From Caballeronia sp. M1242 (lineage in GTDB: Bacteria; Pseudomonadota; Gammaproteobacteria; Burkholderiales; Burkholderiaceae): 64,000 nt of DNA. Positions 8,925 to 18,408 of the stretch are shown one piece after another. Where the stretch lies: NCBI RefSeq assembly GCF_017220215.1, contig NZ_CP071130.1:744001-808000 (forward strand), read 5' to 3'. The notes beneath the pieces are model-generated. The model was not told the DNA's origin. It did not search any database and worked only from the letters and a program-made list of their open reading frames with translations. Numbering within the stretch: position 1 is the first letter of the stretch; the number at the start of each line of letters is the position of its first letter. The position numbers and the translations under genes are program-made.

Positions 8925-10214
8925 GTGAAGATCGCACTTATCAGTGAGCATGCGTCGCCTCTCGCGGTAGCGGGCGGTGTCGATAGCGGCGGGCAGAATA
9001 TCTATGTCGCGCACGTCGCGCGGCAGCTCGCACGCAACGGCCATCAAGTGGATGTCTTCACGCGCCGCGACCGTTCTCTCTTGCCGCTGGTGTCGCGTTT
9101 CGAAGGCATACGCGGCATTCGCGTCATCAACGTGCCGGCGGGTCCGCCGGTGCAACTGGCGAAGGAACAGCTTCTTCCGCACATGGACGAGTTCGCTCGT
9201 TTCATGATCGGCTTCTTCAAGAAGCAGGCGACGCCTTATCACGTCGTGCATGCGAACTTCTTCATGTCGGGACTCGTCGGCATGCGCATCAAGGAAGCGC
9301 TGGGCGTGCCGCTCGTCACGACGTTTCATGCGCTTGGTCGCGTGCGGCGCATTCATCAAGGCGCGGGCGATGGCTTTCCCGATGAACGCTTCGAGATCGA
9401 AGACGCGCTCGTGCGCGAATCGGATTCGGTGATCGCGGAATGCCCGCAAGACGAAGCGGACCTCGTGTCGCTGTATCACGCCGAGCGCGAACGCATCGAC
9501 CTCGTGCCGTGCGGCTTCGACAGCACCGAGTTTCATCCGATGAAGAAGGTCGAAGCGCGTGAGCGTCTCGGCTGGCCGCAGGACCGCTTCATCGTTTTGC
9601 AACTCGGGCGCATGGTGCCGCGCAAGGGCATCGACAACGTGGTGCGCGGCATCGGCCTCTGCAATCGCGAGTTGAACGAGGACGCGCATCTGTATGTGAT
9701 CGGCGGCAACTCCGATGAAGCGAATGAGATCGCGACGCCGGAAATCGGGCGTTTGCGCGGCATCGCGCAGGAATGCGGCGTGGCCGACAAGGTGAACTTT
9801 CTCGGCCGTCATGGAAGGCAACGCCTCAAGACTTTCTATAACGCAGCCGATGTGTTCGTGACGACGCCGTGGTATGAGCCGTTCGGCATCACGCCGCTTG
9901 AAGCCATGGCCTGCGGCAGGCCGGTCATCGGCGCGGACGTGGGCGGCATCCGCTATTCGGTGGCGCACGAGGAAACGGGCCTGCTCGTGCCGCCGAAGGA
10001 CCCGCGCGCGCTTGCCGATGCGCTCGCCACGCTGAAGCGCGACCCCGCGCGCGCCGAACGCATGGGCGCAGCGGGCCTCGAACGCGCTCGCGCCATGTTC
10101 ACATGGTCCGGCGTCGCGCAGTCGCTCGAACGCGTCTATGCGCGCGTGGCGGGGGTGGATATCGCGCAGGACCTCGACAGCCGGCGCGCCGCATACGGCA
10201 GCGCCACCGCATGA
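8925..10214 (+). CDS. family 4 (GT-B) glycosyltransferase
   Basis: 429 residues from a GTG start at 8925, supported by GAGGGGG at 8911-8917. MKIALISEHASPLAVAGGVDSGGQNIYV is the N-terminal Rossmann domain typical of sucrose-phosphate-synthase-like GT4 enzymes, here split as a glycine-rich GGVDSGGQ loop. LQLGRMVPRKGIDN opens the donor domain and PWYEPFGITPLEAMACG carries the E(x7)E donor-binding motif. Gap of 197 bp from the previous gene suggests an internal promoter; the stop overlaps gmhB by 4 bp. Role: adds one sugar in the glycan made by this locus. Confidence 0.88.
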   Translation: MKIALISEHASPLAVAGGVDSGGQNIYVAHVARQLARNGHQVDVFTRRDRSLLPLVSRFEGIRGIRVINVPAGPPVQLAKEQLLPHMDEFARFMIGFFKKQATPYHVVHANFFMSGLVGMRIKEALGVPLVTTFHALGRVRRIHQGAGDGFPDERFEIEDALVRESDSVIAECPQDEADLVSLYHAERERIDLVPCGFDSTEFHPMKKVEARERLGWPQDRFIVLQLGRMVPRKGIDNVVRGIGLCNRELNEDAHLYVIGGNSDEANEIATPEIGRLRGIAQECGVADKVNFLGRHGRQRLKTFYNAADVFVTTPWYEPFGITPLEAMACGRPVIGADVGGIRYSVAHEETGLLVPPKDPRALADALATLKRDPARAERMGAAGLERARAMFTWSGVAQSLERVYARVAGVDIAQDLDSRRAAYGSATA

Positions 10215-10789
10215 AGCCCGCCGTTTTCCTCGATAAAGACGGCACGCTGCTCGACGACGTGCCCTATAACGTCGATCCCGCGAAGATGCGTCTTGCGCCA
10301 GGCGCACGCGATGCGCTTGCCATCTTCGCGCGCATGAATGTGCCCATTGTCGTCATCAGCAATCAGAGCGGTGTCGCGCTCGGCAAGTTCGATGAGTCAG
10401 CGCTTCGGCACGTCGAACGCAAGTTGCATGAGCTCGCAGCCGAAGCGGGCGCGCGGCTCGCGGGCATCTACTGGTGTCCGCATCATCCGCAGGGCACTGT
10501 CGCACGTTATGCACGGGTATGTGATTGCCGCAAGCCCGCGCCGGGCATGATCCAGCGGGCCGCGCGCGAACTCGACCTCGACCTGGCGCGAAGCTGGTTC
10601 GTCGGCGACATCCTCGACGATATCGAAGCGGGCCATCGCGCGGGCTGCCGCGCGGTGCTGATCGACAACGGCAACGAGACGCTGTGGCAGCGTGGTCCCT
10701 TGCGTGAACCGGATGCCACTGCGAAGGACATGGGCGAAGCCGCGCGCATCATCGAGCGTGCGTGGCATGCGACGGAGCTCGCGACATGA
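10211..10789 (+). CDS. gmhB: D-glycero-D-manno-heptose-1,7-bisphosphate 7-phosphatase-like HAD protein
   Basis: 192 residues. FLDKDGTLLDD (D8, D10) is HAD motif I with the nucleophile, SNQSG is motif II, and CRKPAPGM with FVGDILDDIEAG are motifs III/IV. YWCPHHP and CDCRKP form the Cys/His zinc loop diagnostic of the GmhB/HisB-N branch. GmhB makes the ADP-heptose precursor. Its place between two glycosyltransferase genes, next to a GT9 gene, suggests heptose supply dedicated to this locus; a second housekeeping copy may exist elsewhere. Coupled by ATGA on both sides. Confidence 0.85.
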   Translation: MKPAVFLDKDGTLLDDVPYNVDPAKMRLAPGARDALAIFARMNVPIVVISNQSGVALGKFDESALRHVERKLHELAAEAGARLAGIYWCPHHPQGTVARYARVCDCRKPAPGMIQRAARELDLDLARSWFVGDILDDIEAGHRAGCRAVLIDNGNETLWQRGPLREPDATAKDMGEAARIIERAWHATELAT

Positions 10790-11970
10790 AGCGCGATCCG
10801 TCACGGGCGAACGATATCGCCATCCCTCTTCAGCCTGCGAACGCGCACGCCCGCGCGCCGGCCATCGCGCCTCAGCGCGTATGGGGCGCGGACGTGCGGC
10901 GCATTCTCTGCATTCGACTCGACAACCTCGGCGACGTGCTGATGACGACGCCCGCGCTGCATGCGCTGAAACACGCGTATCCAGGGCGGCATCTCACGTT
11001 GCTTGCATCGCGCTCGGGGGCACAGGCGGCGCGTTTCATCGACGATATCGACGACGTGATCGAATACGACGCGCCGTGGGTCAAGCATGACAAGCCCATC
11101 AATGCGAGCGGAGACATCGCGATGTGCGAGCGGCTTGCATCGCTCGGCTTCGATGCCGCCGTCATCTTCACGGTCTATAGCCAGAATCCGCTTCCCGCAG
11201 CGATGTTTTGCCATCTGGCGAAGATTCCGCTGCGCCTCGCGCATTGCCGGGAAAATCCATACGGGCTGCTAACGGATTGGGTCGCAGAACGCGAGCCGCA
11301 ACAGGGCACGCGACACGAAGTCGAGCGGCAGCTTGCGCTCGTCCAGAGCGTCGGCGCAACGCACGCGGATACGCGCATGCGCTTCGCGTTGCGCGCCGAA
11401 GACGAGGCATCGCTTGCGCGCAAGCTCGACGAACGCGGTATCGATCTCGACGCGCCCTTCTTTGTCATGCATCCCGGCGCGACCGCCGCATCGCGGCGCT
11501 ATCCGCCCGAGCGATTCGCGCAGGCCGCGCGCGTGCTCGCGGATCGAACCGGCTGGCCCGTGCTCGTGACCGGCTCGGCGAGCGAAGCCCCATTGTGCGA
11601 GACCGTCAGCGCCGGCGATACGCGCGTCGTCAGTCTCGCGGGCGCGCTCGAACTGGGCGAGCTCGCGGCACTGATCGCCCATGCGCGCGTGCTGATCTCC
11701 AACAACAGCGGTCCTGTGCATATCGCATCGGCGCTCAACGCGCCGGTCGTCGATCTGTATGCGCTCACCAATCCGCAGCATATGCCGTGGCAAACGCCGC
11801 ATCGCGTGTTGTACCGCGACGTGCCCTGCCGCTGGTGCTATCGCAGCGTGTGTCCCGAAGGGCATCACACGTGTCTGCTCGGCGTGAGCGTCGATGAAGT
11901 CGTCGATACCGCGCTGTCCTTACTCGATGCCCGCACCGAACACCATCCTGCTCATCTGACACTACCCTGA
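10786..11970 (+). CDS. family 9 glycosyltransferase (heptosyltransferase-like)
   Basis: 394 residues. ILCIRLDNLGDVLMTTPALHALK is the GT9 N-terminal signature, FFVMHPGATAASRRYPPERFA the start of the donor half, and ISNNSGPVHIASAL the conserved ADP-heptose-binding SGPxH motif. GT9 enzymes add heptose to lipopolysaccharide core or related glycans. The first 35 residues are a proline/alanine-rich extension. The C-terminus has a Cys cluster (CRWCYRSVCPEGHHTC) that is also found in relatives. Follows gmhB with an ATGA overlap, which fits heptose use. Confidence 0.88.
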   Translation: MKRDPSRANDIAIPLQPANAHARAPAIAPQRVWGADVRRILCIRLDNLGDVLMTTPALHALKHAYPGRHLTLLASRSGAQAARFIDDIDDVIEYDAPWVKHDKPINASGDIAMCERLASLGFDAAVIFTVYSQNPLPAAMFCHLAKIPLRLAHCRENPYGLLTDWVAEREPQQGTRHEVERQLALVQSVGATHADTRMRFALRAEDEASLARKLDERGIDLDAPFFVMHPGATAASRRYPPERFAQAARVLADRTGWPVLVTGSASEAPLCETVSAGDTRVVSLAGALELGELAALIAHARVLISNNSGPVHIASALNAPVVDLYALTNPQHMPWQTPHRVLYRDVPCRWCYRSVCPEGHHTCLLGVSVDEVVDTALSLLDARTEHHPAHLTLP

Positions 11971-11982
11971 GAGACGCGCCTT

Positions 11983-13728
11983 ATGTACACACTCGGAATC
12001 AATGCGGTCTATCACGACAGCGCGGCGGCGCTGGTTCGCGACGGCGTCGTGATCGCGGCGGCGGAAGACGAGCGTTTCACGCATGTGAAGCATGCGAAGC
12101 GCCCCGTGCCTTTCTCGACGTGGCAGCTTCCTTTCGATGCCATCGACTATTGCCTGAAGGAAGCCGGCATCGAACTCGCGGATATCGACCATGTAGCGTA
12201 TTCGTACGATCCGCATCTGTTCTCGGGCATGCCCAAGCAGGCGAAGGCGACCATCGCCCTGCCCTTCATGCCGTCGGAGCATGTGACCGGCAATCCCTCG
12301 GAATCGCCGTGGGACCCGCTTTTCCTGAGCTATATCGTCAATGCCCGCGGCCAGTTGCTCGACGGCGCGCCGCATCATCTGAAGAAGCGTTTCGCCAGCG
12401 GCGGACGCGCGCCGCGCTTCGAGTGGCACAACGTCGATCACCATCTGTCGCATGAGGCGAGCGCGTTTCTCGCGGCGCCGTATGAGAACACGGCGGTGCT
12501 CACAATGGACGGCCGCGGCGAAGGCGTGACGACAAGTCTCGGCCAGTTCGTCGATGGCGAATACAAGCGCCTCAAACAGGTGGAATTGCCGCATTCGCTG
12601 GGCTTGCTCTACGAAGCCGTGACGGACTATCTCGGCTTCCTTCACTCGTCGGACGAGTACAAAGTCATGGCGCTTGCTTCGTTCGGCAAGCCCGCATACG
12701 TCGATCAGTTCCGCGAGATCGTGAAGTATCGCAACGACGGCAGCTACACCGTGGATGCGCCGCGTCTCGTTGAGCGCTTTGGCCCGCGACGCGAGCGCGG
12801 CGGTCCGCTCACGCAGCATCACTACGACATCGCTCATTCGCTGCAAGTGGTGCTCGAAGAAACGGCGCTGGATCTCGCGCGCTGGCTGCATGAACGCACC
12901 GGCCTCAAGCATCTCGCGATGGCGGGCGGCGTCGCGCTCAATTGCGTGATGAACGCGCGTCTGCGTGATCGGGGTCCGTTCGAAGACATCTGGGTTCAAC
13001 CTGCTGCGGGCGATGCGGGCACCGCGCTCGGCGCGGCGCTCTGGACCGACTATCAGGAGCGCGTGAAGCAAGGCGATAAAAGCCGGCGCTGGCACATGAA
13101 TCACGCGTATCTCGGCCCGCGTTATGAAGACGACGAGATCGAGCAGTTCCTCAAGTGGTCGAAGACGCCGTACCGCCGGCTGAACGACATTGCGAGCGAA
13201 ACCGCTGAGATTCTGGCGTCCAATCGCGTGATCGGCTGGTATCAGGGACGCACGGAGTTCGGTCCGCGCGCGCTCGGTGCGCGCTCGATTCTCGCGTCGC
13301 CGATCGATCCGTCCATGCAGGCGCGCCTGAACGAAATCAAGGATCGTGAAGACTTTCGCCCTGTTGCGCCCGTGGTGATGGAAGAACACGCTGCCGACTG
13401 GTTCGTCGATGCACGCGTCGCACCGTTCATGCTCTTCGTATTCGATGTGCGCGAGGATATGAAGTCGCGCATTCCGGCGGTGACGCATATCGACGGCACG
13501 GCTCGCGTGCAGACCGTGAACCGCTCGCAGCATCCGCTCTATTACGACTTGCTCGCCGCATTCAAGGCGCGCACGGGCGTGCCGGTGCTCGTGAATACGT
13601 CGTTCAATACGCGCGGCGAGCCGATGGTCAATTCGCCGCGCGATGCGCTCGAATCGTTCTGGACCTCGCCGCTCGATGCGCTCGTAATCGGGCCGTTTCT
13701 GATCGAGAAGCCGGGAGTGCGTGCATGA
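11983..13728 (+). CDS. carbamoyltransferase (NodU/CmcH family)
   Basis: 581 residues, the usual length of the family. N-terminal Kae1-like domain: GINAVYHDSAAAL (residues 5-17), metal-binding VDHHLSHEASAF (His153, 154, 157), MDGRGEG (175-181) and GGVALN (315-320). C-terminal half: GWYQGRTEFGPRALG (418-432) and VNTSFN (537-542). These enzymes make carbamoyl adenylate from carbamoyl phosphate and ATP and pass the carbamoyl group to a sugar hydroxyl. In this locus the acceptor is likely a heptose or other residue of the glycan; carbamoylated heptose is known in Pseudomonas aeruginosa core LPS, though the enzyme relation is only an inference. Confidence 0.9.
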   Translation: MYTLGINAVYHDSAAALVRDGVVIAAAEDERFTHVKHAKRPVPFSTWQLPFDAIDYCLKEAGIELADIDHVAYSYDPHLFSGMPKQAKATIALPFMPSEHVTGNPSESPWDPLFLSYIVNARGQLLDGAPHHLKKRFASGGRAPRFEWHNVDHHLSHEASAFLAAPYENTAVLTMDGRGEGVTTSLGQFVDGEYKRLKQVELPHSLGLLYEAVTDYLGFLHSSDEYKVMALASFGKPAYVDQFREIVKYRNDGSYTVDAPRLVERFGPRRERGGPLTQHHYDIAHSLQVVLEETALDLARWLHERTGLKHLAMAGGVALNCVMNARLRDRGPFEDIWVQPAAGDAGTALGAALWTDYQERVKQGDKSRRWHMNHAYLGPRYEDDEIEQFLKWSKTPYRRLNDIASETAEILASNRVIGWYQGRTEFGPRALGARSILASPIDPSMQARLNEIKDREDFRPVAPVVMEEHAADWFVDARVAPFMLFVFDVREDMKSRIPAVTHIDGTARVQTVNRSQHPLYYDLLAAFKARTGVPVLVNTSFNTRGEPMVNSPRDALESFWTSPLDALVIGPFLIEKPGVRA

Positions 13729-14780
13729 GCACGATTGCAGGCTCGTTTCCCTACGACGGCGCGAGGGACGCGTCCACGCAGCGCAATGCGGGCGCAGCGG
13801 CGGGCGCGGCCTTCGACGTGTCGGTGGTCGTGCCGACGTATCGGCGGCCCGACATGCTGGAACGCTGTCTGCGGGCGATCATCGCGCAGGACTACGACAA
13901 GGCGCGCTTCGAGATCATCGTGTGCGATGACGGTCCCGATGAAGCCACGCGCTCGCGCGTCACCGCGCTCGCCCGCGAGTTCGACGAAGCGCCCCGCATC
14001 CGCTACGTTCCCGTCACCGCAACTCAAGGCCCTGCGGGCGCTCGCAATGCGGGATGGCGCGCATCGGGCGCGCCGCTGATCGCGTTCACCGACGACGACA
14101 CGATCCCCGATCCGCACTGGCTCGCGGCAGGCGTGGCCGCGTTGCGGGCGGGCGCGGACGCGGTATCGGGACGTATCGTGGTGCCGCTCCCCCCGCGTCC
14201 GACCGACTACGAGCAAGACGCAGCCGGTCTCTCCCGCGCGGAATTCGCGACGGCTAATACGTTCGTGACGCGCTCGGCGCTCGCACGCGTGGACGGCTTC
14301 GATGCCCGCTTTACGTCGGCGTGGCGCGAAGACTCCGACCTTCAGTTCGAACTGATGCGCATTGGCGCGCATATCGTGCGATCGCACGATGCAATGCTTC
14401 TGCATCCGGTGCGGCCGGCACGCTGGGGCGTGAGCTTGTCGCAGCAGAAGAAGAGCCAATTCGACGCGCTGCTCTACAAGAAGCATCGGTCGCTCTTTAA
14501 GACACGCATTCGCAGCCTGCCGCCGCTGCTCTACTACGCGATCATCGTCGCCGTAGTCGTGGCCGTGTTCGCGCTCGCGAACGGCAACAACAAGCTCGCG
14601 GGCGTCTGCCTCGCGGCCTGGCTCGGCATGACCGCATGGTTCTGCTTCAAGCGCCTGAAGTCGACCGCGCTGACACCGTCGCACGTGCTGGAAATGGCGT
14701 GGACATCGCTATGGATACCGTTTCTTTCGGTGTACTGGCGAATTTACGGCGCCATTAAATTCCGCGTGGTATTCATATGA
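13725..14780 (+). CDS. membrane-anchored family 2 glycosyltransferase
   Basis: 351 residues. SVVVPTYRRPDMLERCLRAI, CDDGPDE and FTDDDTIPDPHWL are the GT2 nucleotide-binding and DxD elements. The last 90 residues contain hydrophobic segments (YYAIIVAVVVAVFALA and the following stretch around residues 290-305) that anchor the enzyme at the cytoplasmic face of the inner membrane. ATGA overlaps couple it to the carbamoyltransferase before it and to the GT9 gene after it. Confidence 0.86.
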   Translation: MSTIAGSFPYDGARDASTQRNAGAAAGAAFDVSVVVPTYRRPDMLERCLRAIIAQDYDKARFEIIVCDDGPDEATRSRVTALAREFDEAPRIRYVPVTATQGPAGARNAGWRASGAPLIAFTDDDTIPDPHWLAAGVAALRAGADAVSGRIVVPLPPRPTDYEQDAAGLSRAEFATANTFVTRSALARVDGFDARFTSAWREDSDLQFELMRIGAHIVRSHDAMLLHPVRPARWGVSLSQQKKSQFDALLYKKHRSLFKTRIRSLPPLLYYAIIVAVVVAVFALANGNNKLAGVCLAAWLGMTAWFCFKRLKSTALTPSHVLEMAWTSLWIPFLSVYWRIYGAIKFRVVFI

Positions 14781-15841
14781 AACCGGAGCACGTCGAGCGC
14801 ATTGCGATTTTTCGGGCGCTTCAGCTCGGCGACATGCTGTGTTGCGTGCCCGCGATGCGTGCCCTGCGCCGCGCTTATCCGAATGCACACATCGCGCTGA
14901 TCGGCTTGCCGTGGGCGCATAGCTTCGTCGAACGCTATGCGCATCTCGTCGATGAATTAATCCTGTTTCCGGGCGCCGTCGGCTTTCCGGAGCAGGAAGA
15001 AACGGACGCGCACCTCCCCGCCTTTTACGATGCCATGCGCGCGCGCCGCTTCGATCTCGCGATCCAATTGCACGGCAGCGGCGGCGTGGCGAACGATATC
15101 GTCGAAGCGATGCACGCGCGCGTCAACGCGGGCTTTCTCAAGCCGGACGAAGCACCGCGCGCAGGCGTATTCATTCCGTGGCCCGACGCGTTGCAGGAAG
15201 TCGCGCGCTATAACGCGCTGATGCAGGCGCTCGGTATCGATGCGCACGACACGCAACTCGAAATTCCGCTCACGCAACACGACACGCACGAGTGCGATGA
15301 ACTGATCGAACGATATGGCCTCGACACTGCACGGCTTGTTCTCGTGCATGCCGGCGCCCAGCTGCCTTCGCGACGATGGCCTGCGGAACGCTTCGCGCAA
15401 GTGGCAGCCGCGCTTTCGAGCGATGGCTGGCAAGTCGCGTTGACCGGCAGCGCAGGCGAAGCGGCCATCACCGCGAGCATCGCGAACACGCCCGGCGTGA
15501 ACGCGATAGACCTGACCGGCAAGACATCGCTCGGCGGGCTGGCGGCGCTCGTGGCGCGCGCGCGACTCATTGTGTGCAACGACACGGGGCTTTCGCACGT
15601 GGCGGCCGCGATGCGAACGAAAAGCGTCGTCATTGCCTCGGGCAGCGACACGCAACGCTGGGCGCCGCTCGATCATGAAAGGCATCGCGTGCTCGCGGAC
15701 TATCCGCCGTGCCGTCCGTGTTCGTTTCGCGAGTGTCCGTATGGGCATCCTTGCGCGCTCAATGTGAGCGTTGCGCAAGTGCTCGATGTCGCACGACTTC
15801 AATTGCCCGTAGAAAAACTGGAAACCGATGCCCACTGCTAA
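14777..15841 (+). CDS. second family 9 glycosyltransferase
   Basis: 354 residues. IAIFRALQLGDMLCCVPAMRALR is the GT9 start, VHAGAQLPSRRWPAERFAQ the donor-domain start, and VCNDTGLSHVAAAM the nucleotide-sugar site. The C-terminal Cys-rich CRPCSFRECPYGHPC matches the other GT9 protein of this locus. Probably adds a further heptose-type sugar. It begins inside the stop of the GT2 gene and its own end overlaps the next gene by 14 bp. Confidence 0.87.
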   Translation: MKPEHVERIAIFRALQLGDMLCCVPAMRALRRAYPNAHIALIGLPWAHSFVERYAHLVDELILFPGAVGFPEQEETDAHLPAFYDAMRARRFDLAIQLHGSGGVANDIVEAMHARVNAGFLKPDEAPRAGVFIPWPDALQEVARYNALMQALGIDAHDTQLEIPLTQHDTHECDELIERYGLDTARLVLVHAGAQLPSRRWPAERFAQVAAALSSDGWQVALTGSAGEAAITASIANTPGVNAIDLTGKTSLGGLAALVARARLIVCNDTGLSHVAAAMRTKSVVIASGSDTQRWAPLDHERHRVLADYPPCRPCSFRECPYGHPCALNVSVAQVLDVARLQLPVEKLETDAHC

Positions 15842-16787
15842 TCAACGACGTCTGCGCGTGCTCACATGGCACGTGCACGGCAACTACCTCTACTACCTGA
15901 CTCAGGCGAAGCACGATTTCTATCTCGTCACGAAGCCCGGTCATCCGCCCGGCTACGCCGGCAAAGTCGGAGTGCTGCCGTGGGGCGATAACGTCCATGA
16001 GGTACCCGCCGACGAAGTGGCATCGCGTGAGTTCGACGTCGTGCTGTTTCAGCATCGCACGCACTGGGACGACGATCGCATCAACCTGCTTTCGGATGCG
16101 CAGCGGCGCTTGCCTCGCGTGTATATCGAACATGATCCGCCGCAGGAGAATCCGTTCGAACAACGCCATTGGGTGCAGGATCGCGACACGCTACTCGTGC
16201 ATGTGACGCACTTCAATCGCCTGATGTGGGACAGCGGCGACACGCCGACGCGCGTGATCGAACATGGCGTGGTCGTGCCGGAAGGCGTGCGCTATACGGG
16301 CGAGAAGGAACGCGGCATCGTCGTCATCAATCATTTGCGGCAGCGCGGGCGCAGGCTCGGCAGCGACGTGTTCGCGGATGCCGCGCAACGCGTGCCGCTC
16401 GATCTGGTCGGCATGGACGCGGAATCGGCGGGCGGTCTGGGCGAGATCGGCAATCTGGATTTGGCTGCGTTCTCCGCGCAATACCGCTTCTTCTTCAACC
16501 CGATTCGCTGGACGAGCCTGGGCCTCGCCATCGTCGAAGCCATGACGATCGGCATGCCGATCATCGGTCTCGCGACGACGGAACTCGCCACCGTCATTCG
16601 CAATGGCGAGAGCGGCTTCATTCATACGGACACGAACGCGCTCGTCGATGTCATGCAACAACTGTTGCGCGATCCCGCAGAAGCGCGGCGTCTCGGCGAA
16701 GGCGCGCGCCGTCTCGCGCTGGAACGCTTCAACATCGACCGCTTCGCCGCCGAATGGGAAGCGACCTTGCGCCACGTGTGCAGTTGA
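15828..16787 (+). CDS. GT-B glycosyltransferase (GT4/GT1-like)
   Basis: 319 residues. The N-terminal half is short for GT4 (YLYYLTQAKHDFYLVTKPG); the donor half has FFNPIRWTSLGLAIVEAMTIGMPIIG, the E(x7)E-type motif, then a typical ALERFNIDRFAAEWE ending. It overlaps the GT9 gene by 14 bp, so expression should be coupled. The shortened acceptor domain is unusual; the closest match is with single-addition core or exopolysaccharide glycosyltransferases. Confidence 0.78.
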   Translation: MPTANQRRLRVLTWHVHGNYLYYLTQAKHDFYLVTKPGHPPGYAGKVGVLPWGDNVHEVPADEVASREFDVVLFQHRTHWDDDRINLLSDAQRRLPRVYIEHDPPQENPFEQRHWVQDRDTLLVHVTHFNRLMWDSGDTPTRVIEHGVVVPEGVRYTGEKERGIVVINHLRQRGRRLGSDVFADAAQRVPLDLVGMDAESAGGLGEIGNLDLAAFSAQYRFFFNPIRWTSLGLAIVEAMTIGMPIIGLATTELATVIRNGESGFIHTDTNALVDVMQQLLRDPAEARRLGEGARRLALERFNIDRFAAEWEATLRHVCS

Positions 16788-16823
16788 CCGACCGCGACCC
16801 AATCACCACAAAAAGGAACCGAC

Positions 16824-17807
16824 ATGAAGGAAGCATATCGCAAGCGCATTCTGGTGACGGGCGGCGCGGGCTTTCTCGGCTCGCATCTTTGCGAACGCCT
16901 GCTGGCGCAAGGGCACGACGTGCTGTGCGTCGATAACTTCTATACGGGCACGAAGGACAACATCGCGCATCTGCTCGACAGTCCCAACTTCGAACTGATG
17001 CGTCATGACGTGACCTTTCCGCTGTACGTGGAAGTGGACGAGATCTACAACCTCGCATGTCCTGCGTCGCCGGTTCATTATCAGCATGATCCGGTGCAGA
17101 CCACGAAGACGAGCGTGCACGGCGCGATCAACATGCTCGGGCTCGCCAAGCGCGTGAAGGCCAAGATCTTTCAGGCATCGACGAGCGAAGTGTATGGCGA
17201 TGCGCGCGTTCACCCGCAACAGGAAGCGTACTGGGGCAACGTGAACCCGATCGGTCCGCGCTCATGCTATGACGAGGGCAAGCGTTGCGCCGAAACGCTC
17301 TTCATGGACTATCGCCGGCAGCATGGTCTCAACATCAAGATCGCGCGGATCTTCAATACGTACGGGCCGCGTATGCATCCGAGCGATGGCCGCGTGGTGT
17401 CCAACTTCATGATGCAGGCGCTCGCCGGCGAGCCGATCACCGTCTACGGCGAAGGCACGCAGACGCGTTCGTTCTGCTATGTGGACGACATGGTGGACGC
17501 CTTCATCCGTTTGATGAACACGCCCGACGACGTGACGGGCCCGGTCAATCTCGGCAATCCGCATGAACTGTCGATGCTGGAGATCGCGCAGCGCATCGTC
17601 GCGTTGACTGGCTCGAAGTCGGAGATCGTGTTCCGCCCGCTGCCGATGGACGATCCGTGGCATCGTCAGCCGGATATCACGCAGGCGCGCCAGCTTCTCG
17701 GCTGGGAACCGGTGACCGTGCTCGACGAAGGCTTGCGCCGCACCGCCGCGTACTTCCGGCAGATCATCGAGGCGCAGCAGACTCGTTCGGCACTGGCTAC
17801 GCTTTGA
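16824..17807 (+). CDS. UDP-glucuronate decarboxylase (UDP-xylose synthase)
   Basis: 327 residues of the extended SDR family. TGGAGFLG (12-19) binds [11 protein letters not shown] (35-42) is the beta-2 loop, STSEVYGD (119-126) holds the catalytic Ser/Thr-Glu, and Y149/K153 form Yxxx[26 protein letters not shown] matches UXS-type enzymes, which convert UDP-GlcA to UDP-xylose. It ends the glycan operon after a 36-bp gap and supplies a xylose donor for one of its transferases. The stop overlaps the convergent ParB-like gene by 11 bp. Confidence 0.92.
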   Translation: MKEAYRKRILVTGGAGFLGSHLCERLLAQGHDVLCVDNFYTGTKDNIAHLLDSPNFELMRHDVTFPLYVEVDEIYNLACPASPVHYQHDPVQTTKTSVHGAINMLGLAKRVKAKIFQASTSEVYGDARVHPQQEAYWGNVNPIGPRSCYDEGKRCAETLFMDYRRQHGLNIKIARIFNTYGPRMHPSDGRVVSNFMMQALAGEPITVYGEGTQTRSFCYVDDMVDAFIRLMNTPDDVTGPVNLGNPHELSMLEIAQRIVALTGSKSEIVFRPLPMDDPWHRQPDITQARQLLGWEPVTVLDEGLRRTAAYFRQIIEAQQTRSALATL

Positions 17808-18399
17808 CGTTGTAGCCCGGCAGCGCGCGCGCTTCGTCTTGACGAGAAGCCGCGACTGCCTGCGCGAGCGCCTTGGCGAAACCTGCAATCGACGAGAAGT
17901 CGCCCTGCACGCGCTCGCGGAAGTACCCGGCCCACGCGAACTTTGCATTGACCTCGGGCGAATCGGAATAGACACCGGCCATTCGCACAAAGGCAGCAAG
18001 GCTCAGATACGGATCGTCGGGCATCGCGGCGATGGACGGCGGCAGTGCTTCGACCGGCGTTTCGCGGCCTTGCGCATCGAAGGGATGAAGCCAGCGCCGC
18101 TCGCGCAGCGCGGCGATGAACGAAGCTTGATCGCGGTCGCTGTAGTCGCACGCGATCATGACCGGCACGACGTCGATGCCCAGTTCATACCAGGCGCGCG
18201 CCCAGTGATGATGATCGATCACATGCAGCGTGCCGCCCGGCCCGCGTACCACACGCAATGCGTGTTCGCGCAGGAATGCCGCGCGTTCGTGCTCGGGCGT
18301 GCTGCTCGTAAGACGCATTTTCTTTCGCACATGCTCCATACCGAGCGCGCCTTGCGTCGGCTTTAGTTCAACGATGCGCGCCGATGCTTCGGTGTCCAT
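17797..18399 (-). CDS. ParB-like protein (PF08857-type, putative ParB/Srx-fold)
   Basis: 200 residues. [20 protein letters not shown] and [18 protein letters not shown] are the two landmarks of the putative ParB-like nuclease family; the DHHHW motif replaces the GxxR motif of true ParB. The fold is expected to be ParB/sulfiredoxin-like, but whether it cuts nucleic acid or binds a nucleotide is not established. It lies 9 bp behind the ABC/receiver fusion gene on the same strand, so both probably share one mRNA. Tail-to-tail overlap with the UDP-xylose synthase gene. Confidence 0.78.
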   Translation of the reverse strand: MDTEASARIVELKPTQGALGMEHVRKKMRLTSSTPEHERAAFLREHALRVVRGPGGTLHVIDHHHWARAWYELGIDVVPVMIACDYSDRDQASFIAALRERRWLHPFDAQGRETPVEALPPSIAAMPDDPYLSLAAFVRMAGVYSDSPEVNAKFAWAGYFRERVQGDFSSIAGFAKALAQAVAASRQDEARALPGYNVKA

Positions 18400-18408
18400 A
18401 TCGTATCC

